From: Syntrophomonadaceae bacterium
Lineage (GTDB): Bacteria; Bacillota; Syntrophomonadia; Syntrophomonadales; Syntrophomonadaceae
Direction of reading: 5' to 3'
NCBI GenBank assembly: GCA_012729835.1
Contig: JAAYCK010000136.1
Span: 1 to 62,288 of the forward strand
Length of the DNA: 62,288 bases
Position numbers and translations under genes: made by a program. A model generated the notes under the pieces. The model had not been told where the DNA came from and did no database searches. It was given only the letters and a program-made list of their open reading frames with translations. Numbering within the stretch: position 1 is the first letter of the stretch; each line of letters opens with the position of its first letter. This document shows, in pieces, positions 49,984 to 58,580 of the stretch.

Positions 49984-50803
49984 CCAACAAAGCCTCCTCA
50001 TCTCCTATTTGTGTCTCAGGCGGGCACTTGCCCAAATTGCGCGGAACGATGACCGGCAACCCATCTATAGTACTTTCAATACTAATATTCTCCCCCAGTG
50101 CCTGCCGCAGATTAGTCTCCGTCATCACGCTTGGGGCAGGCCCCTTTACTACGACGCGACCGTGTTTCAGCATCATCACGTCATCACAATAATAGAGTGC
50201 CAGGTTGGGATCGTGCAGAGACACCAGTGCGGTAACGCCGCGCAGTTTAACCACTTTTTTGATGTGCTGCATCATCGCATGCTGGCTGCAGAAGTCCAGA
50301 TGTGCATTGGGTTCATCCAATAGCATTACTGGTGTATTCTGATAAAGTGCCCGGGAAAGCAGCACCATCTGCTGTTGTCCTCCCGAAAGCCTGGTATAGG
50401 CCGCTTTAGATAGAGCACTAATTCCCAACTCGTCCAATACTTTTTGCGCCTGCTTTATTTCCTTACGGCTGGGGGAGGTCCATGCCTTCATCCTGGCCGC
50501 GCTGCCCATTAATACCATGTCTAATACGGAAAAATCAAAAGCTGTAAAACTGCTTTGCGGTACTACACTAATGAGTTGCGCGATCTGCCCCCGGTCTAAA
50601 CCGCTGATCTCCTTCCCCATCACAGTAACCCGACCTCTGTCAGGTGTAATAAGCATATTGATACAATTCATAAGGGTGGTTTTTCCCGAGCCATTATGTC
50701 CTAATAACCCGCATATCCGTCCCTCGCTCACCCGGAGATCAATATTGTGTAAAACCGTCCTCTTACCGTATCCGGCATCAAGGCCACTGACCTCAAGCGT
50801 CAT
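49973..50803 (-). CDS. ABC transporter ATP-binding protein, FecE/BtuD type
   Basis: A 276-residue ATPase of the iron/cobalamin/siderophore importer family: Walker A GHNGSGKTT, Q-loop in VVPQSSFTAFDFSVLD, signature LSGGQQQMVLLSRAL, Walker B VMLLDEPNAHLDFCS and switch His in VSLHDPNLALYY. The DEPNAHLD box is a mild variant of DEPTSALD. It starts within the end of the permease gene and ends within the start of the radical SAM gene, so translation of the whole run is coupled. Confidence 0.92.
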   Translation of the reverse strand: MTLEVSGLDAGYGKRTVLHNIDLRVSEGRICGLLGHNGSGKTTLMNCINMLITPDRGRVTVMGKEISGLDRGQIAQLISVVPQSSFTAFDFSVLDMVLMGSAARMKAWTSPSRKEIKQAQKVLDELGISALSKAAYTRLSGGQQQMVLLSRALYQNTPVMLLDEPNAHLDFCSQHAMMQHIKKVVKLRGVTALVSLHDPNLALYYCDDVMMLKHGRVVVKGPAPSVMTETNLRQALGENISIESTIDGLPVIVPRNLGKCPPETQIGDEEALLGAV

Positions 50804-51815
50804 TTTTAGACACACCGCCTTTTCTGCTTAGTACCAGAAACCCTAAAAATGGCGCGCCGACGATCGACGTGAGAATGCTGATTGGGATCTCCGAAGTAGT
50901 TGCAGTTCGAGCCAATGTATCCATTAAAAGCATAAAGCTCCCCCCCAAAAACACGGAAACCGGAACCAGTCTTTTATGCTCCGTTCCCACCAAATAGCGC
51001 GCAATGTGCGGCATAATAAGACCGACCCATTTGATATCCCCTACCGTAGAGACAGCAGATGCCACAATAAGGGTACTAAGTGTGATGTAAATGATCCGCC
51101 ACTTCCTCACGTTAACTCCCAGGGATAGGATCTGTCTTTCGTCCTGAGTCATGATATTCAATCGCCAGCTAAAGACCGCAAGGAGAAGCGTACCGACAAT
51201 GATAATCGGCAATGTTGCCGCAACCTTAGCCCAGGTACTGGTCTGAAAACTCCCCATAGTCCAGAACATGATCTTGGCCAGCTGATCATAGGGATCAGCC
51301 AGATACTCTAAAAGAGACAACCCGGACTGAGAAAGAGCCCAGACGACGATCCCAGAGATGACCAGGACTGAGGCCGAGGTATCCCGGCTTCGCGCCGCCA
51401 AAAAATAAGTAATGACCACCGCGAGAATACCAAACCCGAAAGCAAATCCCTGGATCCCCAAGCTGGCTTCCGTAAGAAACACAATGCTGAGGGCTGCGCC
51501 GAAAGCCGCTCCCCCTGAAACCCCGAGGATATCCGGACTGGCCAATGGATTGCGAAATATTGCCTGGAAAACCACCCCAGCTACAGAAATTCCCGCTCCC
51601 ACGGCGAAAGCCATAATTACTCTCGGTATCCGAACATTCCAAAACACCATGGACATTTCCCCGGAGGGTGAAGGCAGAAAACCCGTTAATCCTACCCGAT
51701 CCAAGACCATACCGCATATGTCAGGGATTCCAATGGCATATCGTCCCATAGTCAGGGCAGCCACAAGCGAAACGATAAAGACCGATATTAAGATAACCCA
51801 AATGCGTTGCTTCAC
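50793..51815 (-). CDS. ABC transporter permease, FecCD/BtuC type
   Basis: A 340-residue permease with about ten helices, the size of a single FecCD/BtuC/HmuU-type subunit. Family stretches are VRIPRVIMAFAVGAGISVAG, NPLASPDILGVSGGAAFGAA and HIARYLVGTEHKRLVPVSV. It forms the homodimeric channel for a ligand captured by the lipoprotein encoded 40 bases upstream. Cargo classes of relatives include cobalamin, heme, siderophores and other metal chelates. Confidence 0.92.
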   Translation of the reverse strand: MKQRIWVILISVFIVSLVAALTMGRYAIGIPDICGMVLDRVGLTGFLPSPSGEMSMVFWNVRIPRVIMAFAVGAGISVAGVVFQAIFRNPLASPDILGVSGGAAFGAALSIVFLTEASLGIQGFAFGFGILAVVITYFLAARSRDTSASVLVISGIVVWALSQSGLSLLEYLADPYDQLAKIMFWTMGSFQTSTWAKVAATLPIIIVGTLLLAVFSWRLNIMTQDERQILSLGVNVRKWRIIYITLSTLIVASAVSTVGDIKWVGLIMPHIARYLVGTEHKRLVPVSVFLGGSFMLLMDTLARTATTSEIPISILTSIVGAPFLGFLVLSRKGGVSKNDA

Positions 51816-51855
51816 AATCCCCTCCCAGCGTTTTCCGGTTATTTAAGTAAATCAA

Positions 51856-52890
51856 CTATTCGAGTTTTCCGCCCATCTCAGTAAAGGTATGACCGTAGAA
51901 CTTTTTATAAAAATCATCTGCCACCTGGGTCATATTCACATCAGCAAACTTCTCCGGATAGAGGGTTTTGCCCATCCAAACCACGCCTAAAACACAATTT
52001 GGCGCGGGGAAATCCCACCAGCCGATATTCGATGGCATACTGTAGCCCTTTTTATTTTGGATAGCCCGGACAGTTTGAAAATGGGGATTTTTGTAGATCT
52101 GATCCTCGCCATATGTATCCCAGGTAGACCCCAGTATAATTATCTCCGGATTCCACGTCGCGACCTGCTCCGGTGACACTTCAGTCCAAAACCCTTTTAA
52201 GTCTTTGGAAACACTTACTCCGCCAGCCATTTCCATTAGAGCGCTATCCAGCATGTCGCCGCTGGCAACCGTATAGACGCTTTTCGGTCCTGCAAACATA
52301 ACCAGGGGCTTTTTATCTTCGGCAACCTTGCCTACCCGATCATTCACCAATTTCAATAACTTATTGCATTCGGCAATATAGGCTTCTCCCTTATCCTCAC
52401 AACCCAGGACTTTTGAAATCAGCCTGATAGCCTCATAGCTTTCCGCCATGGTTTCACCTTTTACTGCAACAACCTTGATTCCGGCATTTTCAAACCTACC
52501 AATTAAGTCTTTTTCAGTGTAAGCATACACAAATGCCACCTGCGGGTTCAGCGCTATGACACTCTCGATGTTATAATTCATTCCCTGCGAAACCACCGGT
52601 TTTGCAGCATAATCCGGATCAATCGTATCTAAGGCATCCCCCAGCTTCCCCCCAATCGCATGATCCACCAGTTTGTCCCCTTCTCCCAGTGCATAAACCA
52701 CGCCCGGACCGAATAAATGGGTTCCGGTAACCTTGGTTATGTTTTTGGGGACTGTCACTGTCCTGTCCAGTTGATCTTTTACAGTAATCGTCTCTGCAAC
52801 CGGGGCGGCAGTTTGTTTGGCACATCCACTAAGGAGGGCACATATTGTAAGTGTTAAAACCAGCAGCATTGATAAGTGCGTTCTGTTCAT
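51856..52890 (-). CDS. ABC transporter substrate-binding lipoprotein, FepB/BtuF type
   Basis: A 344-residue lipoprotein with lipobox ICALLSGC (residue 23) and a type III (helical backbone) solute-binding fold: TITVKDQLDRTVTVPKNITK, then VIALNPQVAFVYAYTEKDLI and ATWNPEIIILGSTWDTYGED. First gene of a six-gene operon (importer, radical SAM, TrmO-FmdE fusion, TrmO). The KDQLDRTVTVP start is standard for metal-chelate or corrinoid binders. No cobalamin riboswitch is seen in front of it. Confidence 0.92.
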   Translation of the reverse strand: MNRTHLSMLLVLTLTICALLSGCAKQTAAPVAETITVKDQLDRTVTVPKNITKVTGTHLFGPGVVYALGEGDKLVDHAIGGKLGDALDTIDPDYAAKPVVSQGMNYNIESVIALNPQVAFVYAYTEKDLIGRFENAGIKVVAVKGETMAESYEAIRLISKVLGCEDKGEAYIAECNKLLKLVNDRVGKVAEDKKPLVMFAGPKSVYTVASGDMLDSALMEMAGGVSVSKDLKGFWTEVSPEQVATWNPEIIILGSTWDTYGEDQIYKNPHFQTVRAIQNKKGYSMPSNIGWWDFPAPNCVLGVVWMGKTLYPEKFADVNMTQVADDFYKKFYGHTFTEMGGKLE

Positions 52891-53250
52891 TCTCCTAATC
52901 CCTTCTTTCTAAAGTATTGAAACCAGGTAACATGCTGATATATAAACCTGTTATTCATCACCGCCTTATTACACACAATCGCTTTCACAAATTGTTTATT
53001 AATAATACAAAAACCCGGCATAGACTAACCGGGCTCATATACGCAGATGTCAATTCACGAACTACTCTTTATGTAGAGTAACACATAAACATCGAAAGTG
53101 GTAGGTTTTTGTTGCTTTTTGTTTGCTTTGGTTGTCATGTCCGCAATGAATTGTTGATCCTTGTTGGGTTTTGTTCTGCATATGTACACTCGATACACGA
53201 ACAATAACACGAATTTGCCTGTAAAGATGGCCTCTATGTGTAGATTTTGA
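52891..53250. other. Gap between divergent importer operon and ABC-F leader
   Basis: No riboswitch box or long frame was recognised. On the minus strand AGCCCGG/CCGGGTT with TTTTTG at about 53000-53036 forms a terminator-like hairpin, which could attenuate the importer operon or end an unknown upstream transcript. A 39-codon minus-strand frame (starting MQNKTQQGSTIHCGHDNQSK) overlaps that area, has no ribosome binding site and no assignment. ACTCTACATAAAGAGTAG-like palindromes occur at about 53068-53085. Confidence 0.35.
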
Positions 53251-53256
53251 TATAAT
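53248..53256 (+). promoter_or_regulatory. Extended -10 promoter of the ABC-F leader
   Basis: TGATATAAT matches TGn-TATAAT. No good -35 hexamer lies 16-18 bases upstream, as expected for an extended -10 promoter. Transcription from about 53263 would include the leader peptide and attenuator. Confidence 0.55.
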
Positions 53257-53368
53257 GTTTTTAAAGAATTTTGGACTGGAGTTGAAAGGATGCGCTAATT
53301 TTCCTGCTATTCACGACACAGTAAGACAGTGGAATCAGAAATATTATATATGTTTTATTGTGTTCGCC

Positions 53369-53480
53369 CAGGAAAGTTGATGCGTTCTGAAAACACATGG
53401 TTTATTAAATCCATACCGTAATACGGTGCAAACCGCTGTGCTGCCATGAGCTGTAGGAACGAACTTTCCTGCAGTTTTTT
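53369..53480 (+). promoter_or_regulatory. Attenuator in front of the ABC-F gene
   Basis: A terminator (CTGTAGGAA 53451-53459 with TTCCTGCAG 53466-53474, then a T6 run) precedes the ABC-F gene. CAGGAAAGTT at 53369-53378, which includes the leader peptide's ribosome binding site, is complementary over 10 bases to AACTTTCCTG at 53462-53471 within the terminator's 3' arm, so antiterminator and terminator exclude each other. A smaller ACCGT/ACGGT hairpin overlaps the leader stop codon. Confidence 0.78.
53380..53421 (+). CDS. Leader peptide of the ABC-F gene (13 aa)
   Basis: ATG at 53380, four bases after AGGAAAG, encodes MRSENTWFIKSIP and stops. Its translation would interfere with pairing of the ribosome-binding-site strand and alter whether the downstream terminator forms. 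This is the layout of ribosome-mediated attenuation known for antibiotic-resistance ABC-F genes such as vmlR and lmo0919. Confidence 0.65.
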   Translation: MRSENTWFIKSIP

Positions 53481-53506
53481 ATTTTTAGCATAGGAGGAAA
53501 TGCATC

Positions 53507-54985
53507 ATGTCACTCATAAATGTCAACAATCTGACCTTCAGCTACGACGGCGTATTAGATAATATTTTTGAAAATGTCAGCTTTCAGATCGATAGTGACT
53601 GGAGACTTGGTTTTACCGGAAGAAACGGCCGTGGAAAAACCACTTTTCTGAATCTCCTGATGAAGAAATTCGAATATAGCGGCAGCATATCAGCCAGTGT
53701 ATCCTTTGAATACTTTCCTTACCAGGTACATGATGAACTGATGGATACGAGCGAAGTAGTCCATACCATTGCCAGAGGTTATCAGGATTGGCAGCTTATC
53801 AGGGAATTGAATCTGCTGGAAGTGTCAAATGATGTGCTTTACCGTCCGTTTTTTACCCTTTCGAACGGTGAGCAGACCAAGGTGCTGCTGGCCGCTTTAT
53901 TCCTTAAGGAAAATAGGTTTTTGCTTATTGATGAGCCTACCAATCATCTCGATATGCATGGCCGAAGAATCGTAAGCGAATACCTGCGCAGCAAATCTGG
54001 ATTCATACTGGTTTCTCACGACCGGGCATTTCTGGACAATTGCATCGATCACATTCTGTCGATCAATCGGACCAATATTGAGATTCAAAAGGGTAATTTC
54101 TCTTCATGGTGGTACAACAAGCAGCTACAGGACAATCTGGAATTAGCCAGGAATGAAGCATTAAAAAAGGACATTATAAGAATGGAGACTTCCGTCGCAC
54201 GCGTTTCTGATTGGTCCGACCGGGTAGAAAAATCCAAAAAGGGTACGCTCAATTCTGGAATAAAGCCTGACAAGGGCCATATCGGGCATAAATCAGCCAA
54301 AATGATGAAGCGTTCCAAGACCATCGAAAGCAGACTGCTTAATGCTGTTGAAGAAAAATCATCGCTGTTGAAGAATATAGAAACAGCATCATCCTTAAAG
54401 ATTCATCCTTTGAAATACCATACTGATACACTGGTTTCTCTCCAAGAAATCATTATTAGCTATAGTGAACGAACGATCTGTGCAGGGATCAGTTTCGATA
54501 TTCACTCAGGGGACAGAATTGCTCTGTGCGGGAAAAACGGTTCTGGCAAATCCAGTATTGCCAGGCTCATCGTTGGTGAATGCATCCCCTATCAAGGCAT
54601 AATAAAAAAGGGAACCCGACTGAAGATCTCTTATGTCAGTCAGGCAGCTTCAGGACTGGCTGGTAACCTCACTGATTACGCCAAGGATTTTGGCATTGAT
54701 CAAACCCTGTTCAGAACCATACTTCGCAAGCTGGACTTTTCAAGAGATATGTTCGACATGGACATCAAAAATTTCAGCGATGGGCAGAAGAAAAAAGTCA
54801 TGATTGCTCGCAGTCTTTGCGAATCAGCCCATCTGTATATCTGGGATGAGCCACTCAACTATATTGACGTGATATCCAGAATGCAGATCGAGGATCTTCT
54901 GAGATACCATAAGCCGACCCTCCTGTTTATTGAACATGATCAGGCTTTTTGTGATAATATTGCCACCAGAACTATTCTCTTGTAA
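53507..54985 (+). CDS. ABC-F ribosomal protection protein (Lsa/Vga-like)
   Basis: A 492-residue soluble twin-ATPase without membrane helices. NBD1: GRNGRGKTTF, FTLSNGEQTKVLLAAL and LIDEPTNHLD. An interdomain linker of about 80 basic, helical residues (ARVSDWSDRVEKSKKG and onward) is the antibiotic-resistance-determining region that reaches into the peptidyl-transferase centre. NBD2: GKNGSGKSS, NFSDGQKKKVMIARSL and IWDEPLNYID. Such proteins displace lincosamides, streptogramin A and pleuromutilins from stalled ribosomes. A GGAGG site precedes the ATG. Leader peptide and attenuator make antibiotic induction likely. Confidence 0.9.
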   Translation: MSLINVNNLTFSYDGVLDNIFENVSFQIDSDWRLGFTGRNGRGKTTFLNLLMKKFEYSGSISASVSFEYFPYQVHDELMDTSEVVHTIARGYQDWQLIRELNLLEVSNDVLYRPFFTLSNGEQTKVLLAALFLKENRFLLIDEPTNHLDMHGRRIVSEYLRSKSGFILVSHDRAFLDNCIDHILSINRTNIEIQKGNFSSWWYNKQLQDNLELARNEALKKDIIRMETSVARVSDWSDRVEKSKKGTLNSGIKPDKGHIGHKSAKMMKRSKTIESRLLNAVEEKSSLLKNIETASSLKIHPLKYHTDTLVSLQEIIISYSERTICAGISFDIHSGDRIALCGKNGSGKSSIARLIVGECIPYQGIIKKGTRLKISYVSQAASGLAGNLTDYAKDFGIDQTLFRTILRKLDFSRDMFDMDIKNFSDGQKKKVMIARSLCESAHLYIWDEPLNYIDVISRMQIEDLLRYHKPTLLFIEHDQAFCDNIATRTILL

Positions 54986-55069
54986 AGACTGCAGCTAGCG
55001 CTTAAACACATGGTCTGGGCAGCTTGTCAAAGAAGTAGGCAGACCGAGCAAAAGACGGAGGGGTGTAAA

Positions 55070-55624
55070 ATGAAAAACTACCAAAGGCACTATCCCTTGT
55101 TTTCGCTTTGCGGCTTAAATTGCGGGTTATGTCCCATGCACCTAAGTAATCATTGTCCCGGCTGCGGTGGTGGAGAGGGTCATCAGTCATGTGCTATCGT
55201 AAGGTGCAGTCAACAACATGGCGGAGTTGAATACTGCTATATGTGTGATGAATATCCCTGCCAGAAGTATGACGGAGTAACCCTCTTTGATTCATTTATC
55301 ACTCATAAAAACATGCTTAAGGATTTCGAAAGAGTTAAAACCATTGGCCTGGAATCCTATCAAAGTGAACTTAATAGGAAAATAGACATACTTCAGGATC
55401 TACTCAATAATTATAACGATGGCCGGCGAAAAAGCTTTTTCTGCACGGCAGTCAATCTCTTAGAGCTGCAAGATATCGAGAGTGTGATGGTACAAATAGC
55501 CGATGAAGTAAAACCGGATATGCCGCTAAAAGAGAAGTCGGCAACTGCCGTTCGTCTGTTCCAGGCTATTGCAAAAACGCGCAATATTACACTAAAGCTA
55601 AATAAAAAAGCGCGTAAACAATAG
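55070..55624 (+). CDS. DUF3795 family protein
   Basis: A 184-residue cysteine-rich protein starting at ATG 55070 after GGAGGGG. The DUF3795 pattern is present: CGLNCGLCPMHLSNHCPGCGG, then CAIVRC and YCYMCDEYPCQKYDG. Members may bind an Fe-S cluster or zinc; function unknown. The C-terminal helical part (LNRKIDILQDLLNNYNDGRR) extends beyond the cysteine domain. It is 84 bases downstream of the ABC-F gene with no clear terminator between, so it might be cotranscribed. Confidence 0.85.
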   Translation: MKNYQRHYPLFSLCGLNCGLCPMHLSNHCPGCGGGEGHQSCAIVRCSQQHGGVEYCYMCDEYPCQKYDGVTLFDSFITHKNMLKDFERVKTIGLESYQSELNRKIDILQDLLNNYNDGRRKSFFCTAVNLLELQDIESVMVQIADEVKPDMPLKEKSATAVRLFQAIAKTRNITLKLNKKARKQ

Positions 55625-55804
55625 ATTTACATGATTGTCCACTATAAGCCCTAACGGACCTTAGGATATGAAGGTGTACCCTCCCAGCATGGCTTGCGAA
55701 GGTCCTTGTAAACTGGCCAGGAAACGCAAAAGCCACTCCTCCAAAGAAAGAGCGACTTTATTACTGCCTGGCCGGGCAAAACTATAACCATTTGCCGCCA
55801 TCTC

Positions 55805-56962
55805 TCAACGGTAAAAGCGACTGATAAATCCGGCTACAGGGTTGTCATTTTTTATATCAACGGCCTTATATAAACACAGCTCGTGGCAGCACATACACTC
55901 GATGCAGGAAGTATAATCAATAATTTTAGTTTCTTTGTTTATAGCCTCAACCGGACAGCTATCCACACAGACATTGCAATTCTTGCATGCTTTGGCATTG
56001 ATTCTGGGTCTAGACTTGAAAAAATCGATCACCTTTACCAGAGTTTTATGGTTAGTATTTTTGTATAGTTTGTCACTTCTAAACTTTTTAGGCACCCTAA
56101 AACCCTTAAGGCGTGGAGGAACGGAATAATCTCCAGCAAGCTCAATTCTATCTAAACTGGACTCGCCTAATTCTCTTTCCCGAGCGCTGACCAGAATGGG
56201 GATATCGTCAATGTTCATACCGATCATAGCCGAGGCCACGGTGTCTAATGCCAGAGGATCGGTGCTGAAAAGGATTTTACCTGACGGGTATACTCCACCT
56301 GCGGTGGGTCCTTCGCCCTGCATGGCAGTAATTCCATCCATAATATTGAGTCCAACTTTTACTGACTGATGAATATCTACAATCATATGTCCCAGGTCTT
56401 TTTGATTAGGAGCCAGCCGGTGATACTGGGCTTTTCTGAGTCCAGGTATGCAGCCAAACAGGTTCTTCACGGCACCGGTATAAATTCCCGCCGAATGGGT
56501 TTTCAATTTGGGAAAGTTAATCACAAAGTCTGCCTCAAACATAGGCTTGGCCAGATACATTTTATCAATATACCCGGATTGCGGATTTACCTCAACCACA
56601 CCTTCTTTATCGAAATTCTTAATTAATGCACCCTCTTCAAGCGCTACCTCTGTTAATCCAGAAACAACAAAACCTCGGGCAGTAGGAGCAACACCACCGA
56701 TGGCTCCGCCTGAACTATCCCCGATCCATACTGTACACCCTCGGCTCTTTAAGATTTGGGTCAAGGCCCGAATAAATTCTTTATGGGTAACGGCGGCAGT
56801 ATCAGATGATTTAGGACCGATTAGGTTTACCTTCAATAGCACGGTCATACCTGGTGATACGAACCTATCCCAACCACCGAGAAGTTCCATACCCTCTGCG
56901 ATTTTCTCTTTTATTAAATCAAGACGATATTCAGAACAGTCTTTAATAATCACCTGGACCAT
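55805..56962 (-). CDS. DUF362 domain protein with C-terminal ferredoxin
   Basis: A 385-residue protein. Residues 1-300 form the DUF362 domain: LLKVNLIGPKSSDTAAVTHK, VINFPKLKTHSAGIYTGAVK and TDPLALDTVASAMIGM. The last 80 residues are a two-[4Fe-4S] ferredoxin: CKNCNVCVDSCPVEAI and CIECMCCHELC. The combination is common in anaerobes and probably transfers electrons to an unidentified partner. It is monocistronic. Confidence 0.9.
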   Translation of the reverse strand: MVQVIIKDCSEYRLDLIKEKIAEGMELLGGWDRFVSPGMTVLLKVNLIGPKSSDTAAVTHKEFIRALTQILKSRGCTVWIGDSSGGAIGGVAPTARGFVVSGLTEVALEEGALIKNFDKEGVVEVNPQSGYIDKMYLAKPMFEADFVINFPKLKTHSAGIYTGAVKNLFGCIPGLRKAQYHRLAPNQKDLGHMIVDIHQSVKVGLNIMDGITAMQGEGPTAGGVYPSGKILFSTDPLALDTVASAMIGMNIDDIPILVSARERELGESSLDRIELAGDYSVPPRLKGFRVPKKFRSDKLYKNTNHKTLVKVIDFFKSRPRINAKACKNCNVCVDSCPVEAINKETKIIDYTSCIECMCCHELCLYKAVDIKNDNPVAGFISRFYR

Positions 56963-57133
56963 TAATAAAAATCTCCTTCAAATGTCTTACTGCAATCAGC
57001 TGGTGCTATTCATAATATGCCCAGGATGGCGGCTAAATTTATTCAATAACTAATTTTTTCAATGTTCTTATATTCTGTTCTGAAAGATTCCTCGAAGAAA
57101 CAGCGTCAAGGCCGAAGCGAAGCCGAGTGCCTT

Positions 57134-57877
57134 TCATTTCTCCGCTACTACGATAAGCCTCCATGATTTTTCTTTGTCATAGGCTTTCATATCAAAACCG
57201 CCAAAAATATGTATGTTAGAGAAACCCGCCTCAGACAAAAGCCGTCTGTAATCATCATCGAGAATAATTTTCAAGTGGACGCTATAGATTATCATGTCAT
57301 CCTGTTTATTGTTGTGATAAATATCCAGGTAATTGTATGTTTGAAACCCGTCGCACACATCTCGCACAGATACGCGTGAAAAGTTTTTATTGTTTTCGAC
57401 GAGCTCAAAACGAAATCGATCCTGTAAAGTTATATGAGTAGTTCCCTGGGTCATAACCAGTATTCCCCTCTCGTTAAGGCGACTTCGCATAGACTTGAAT
57501 GCTGTGATAATATCTTCTTGTGTATGCAAATGGGCAATAGACTGCCTCATGCAAAATACAGCATCAAAGCTTTCACTCCATGCCGATTCCAAATAGCGGA
57601 AATCAGCTGCTTTCAATCTAATGTCCACGCCGTAGCGGGAAAGGTTTTTCTTGCATACAGTGAGCATGGCTTCCGAATAGTCACTGCCACAGGCATTAAT
57701 CCCTTGTTCTGCGAGGAAGTATAGGTGGGGACCTGTCCCGCAGGCGCAATCCAGCGCACTTTTAATGCTATATTTAGCGATCATCTTCTTTAAAAATTGC
57801 TTTTCACTTTCATATATCTCGGCCATTGATCCGAATTTATCATAGGTTTGTGCCCATTCGGCATATTCATCTTTCAA
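57134..57877 (-). CDS. Class I SAM-dependent methyltransferase
   Basis: A 247-residue Rossmann-fold methyltransferase. SAM motif I is ALDCACGTGPHLYFLAEQG, motif II acidic is GSDYSEAMLTVCKKN and motif IV area is FDAVFCMRQSIAHLHTQEDI. The N-terminal EYAEWAQTYDKFGSMAEIY is typical of small-molecule methyltransferases. Substrate unknown; no operon partner. Confidence 0.9.
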   Translation of the reverse strand: MKDEYAEWAQTYDKFGSMAEIYESEKQFLKKMIAKYSIKSALDCACGTGPHLYFLAEQGINACGSDYSEAMLTVCKKNLSRYGVDIRLKAADFRYLESAWSESFDAVFCMRQSIAHLHTQEDIITAFKSMRSRLNERGILVMTQGTTHITLQDRFRFELVENNKNFSRVSVRDVCDGFQTYNYLDIYHNNKQDDMIIYSVHLKIILDDDYRRLLSEAGFSNIHIFGGFDMKAYDKEKSWRLIVVAEK

Positions 57878-58107
57878 CTCTTTATAACCTCTTCTCCAAT
57901 ACTTTTCGCTGCTTTAGTTTATTTGACCAGGATGATTAGTGTTCCTGATTATATAAGTGAATGATAACTGCTCGGCCCGCTCTGGAAAAAACAGCCCCTA
58001 TTTCCAATAGAAATAACCCGGTTATTGTGACCGGGATTCATTTTTTTGCATAGCTTACAGCAGTAGCGAATAGTCTATGTATTTTTTAAATGAAAGGGGT
58101 CTGCATT

Positions 58108-58476
58108 ATGGCCGGTACAAATCCACTTAACTTTGTAAGATCGGTACCTCGTAATGGCGCTACAGGTGTATCAAGAAATCCAAGGATACAGCTGGTTTTC
58201 ACTCTCAATGTGGTAGACGATTCTGTATGGATCAATAATAAAAATCAAATCAGGCTTTTTCGCGGCAACACCAGGATTGGTATCAATGTAATCCGCTCAT
58301 CTGATAGGGCTTTACGCCGCAATATTTTTGTAAGTCCGACAAATACTCTTAGTCCTTTGACCGATTACCGTTTGGTAATACTCCCCGGTTTAACCGCCAG
58401 AAATGGTATGCAGCTAGGAGAAACCGTTACCATCAGATTCAGAACTACCAGCTCCGGTTCGATACCAGAAGAATAA
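58108..58476 (+). CDS. Ig-like (Big_5-type) domain protein
   Basis: A 122-residue protein that is almost entirely one Big_5-like beta-sandwich: PRNGATGVSRNPRIQLVFTL at its start and NTLSPLTDYRLVILPGL later. This domain usually occurs in large cell-surface proteins; here it stands alone and has no signal peptide at the preferred start (ATG 58108, eight bases after AAAGGGG). It may be intracellular, exported without a signal, or a detached fragment of a surface protein. A strong terminator follows. Confidence 0.75.
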   Translation: MAGTNPLNFVRSVPRNGATGVSRNPRIQLVFTLNVVDDSVWINNKNQIRLFRGNTRIGINVIRSSDRALRRNIFVSPTNTLSPLTDYRLVILPGLTARNGMQLGETVTIRFRTTSSGSIPEE

Positions 58477-58511
58477 GCAGGCTCTAAGGAGCAGGGGCAG
58501 CTCCGACAGGT

Positions 58512-58569
58512 AAAAGCCCCGACTACTTATGAACTGGGTTCAGTTAATAAGTGGTCGGGGCTTTTTATT
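58512..58569. terminator. Bidirectional terminator between Big_5-like and rubrerythrin-like genes
   Basis: AAAAGCCCCGAC and TACTTAT (58512-58530) pair with ATAAGT and GTCGGGGCTTTT (58546-58565). Both strands have T-runs, so it ends both convergent genes. Confidence 0.88.
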
Positions 58570-58580
58570 CTATTTATATT

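Noticed and set aside
48976-50001. AmmeMemoRadiSam system
   Set aside because: The radical SAM protein resembles AmrS, but genes for the Memo and AMMECR1 partners are absent, so only the subfamily likeness is reported.
52891-53250. Cobalamin or other riboswitch in front of the FecBCD operon
   Set aside because: No B12 box or other conserved riboswitch core was found on the minus strand; only a terminator-like hairpin is seen.
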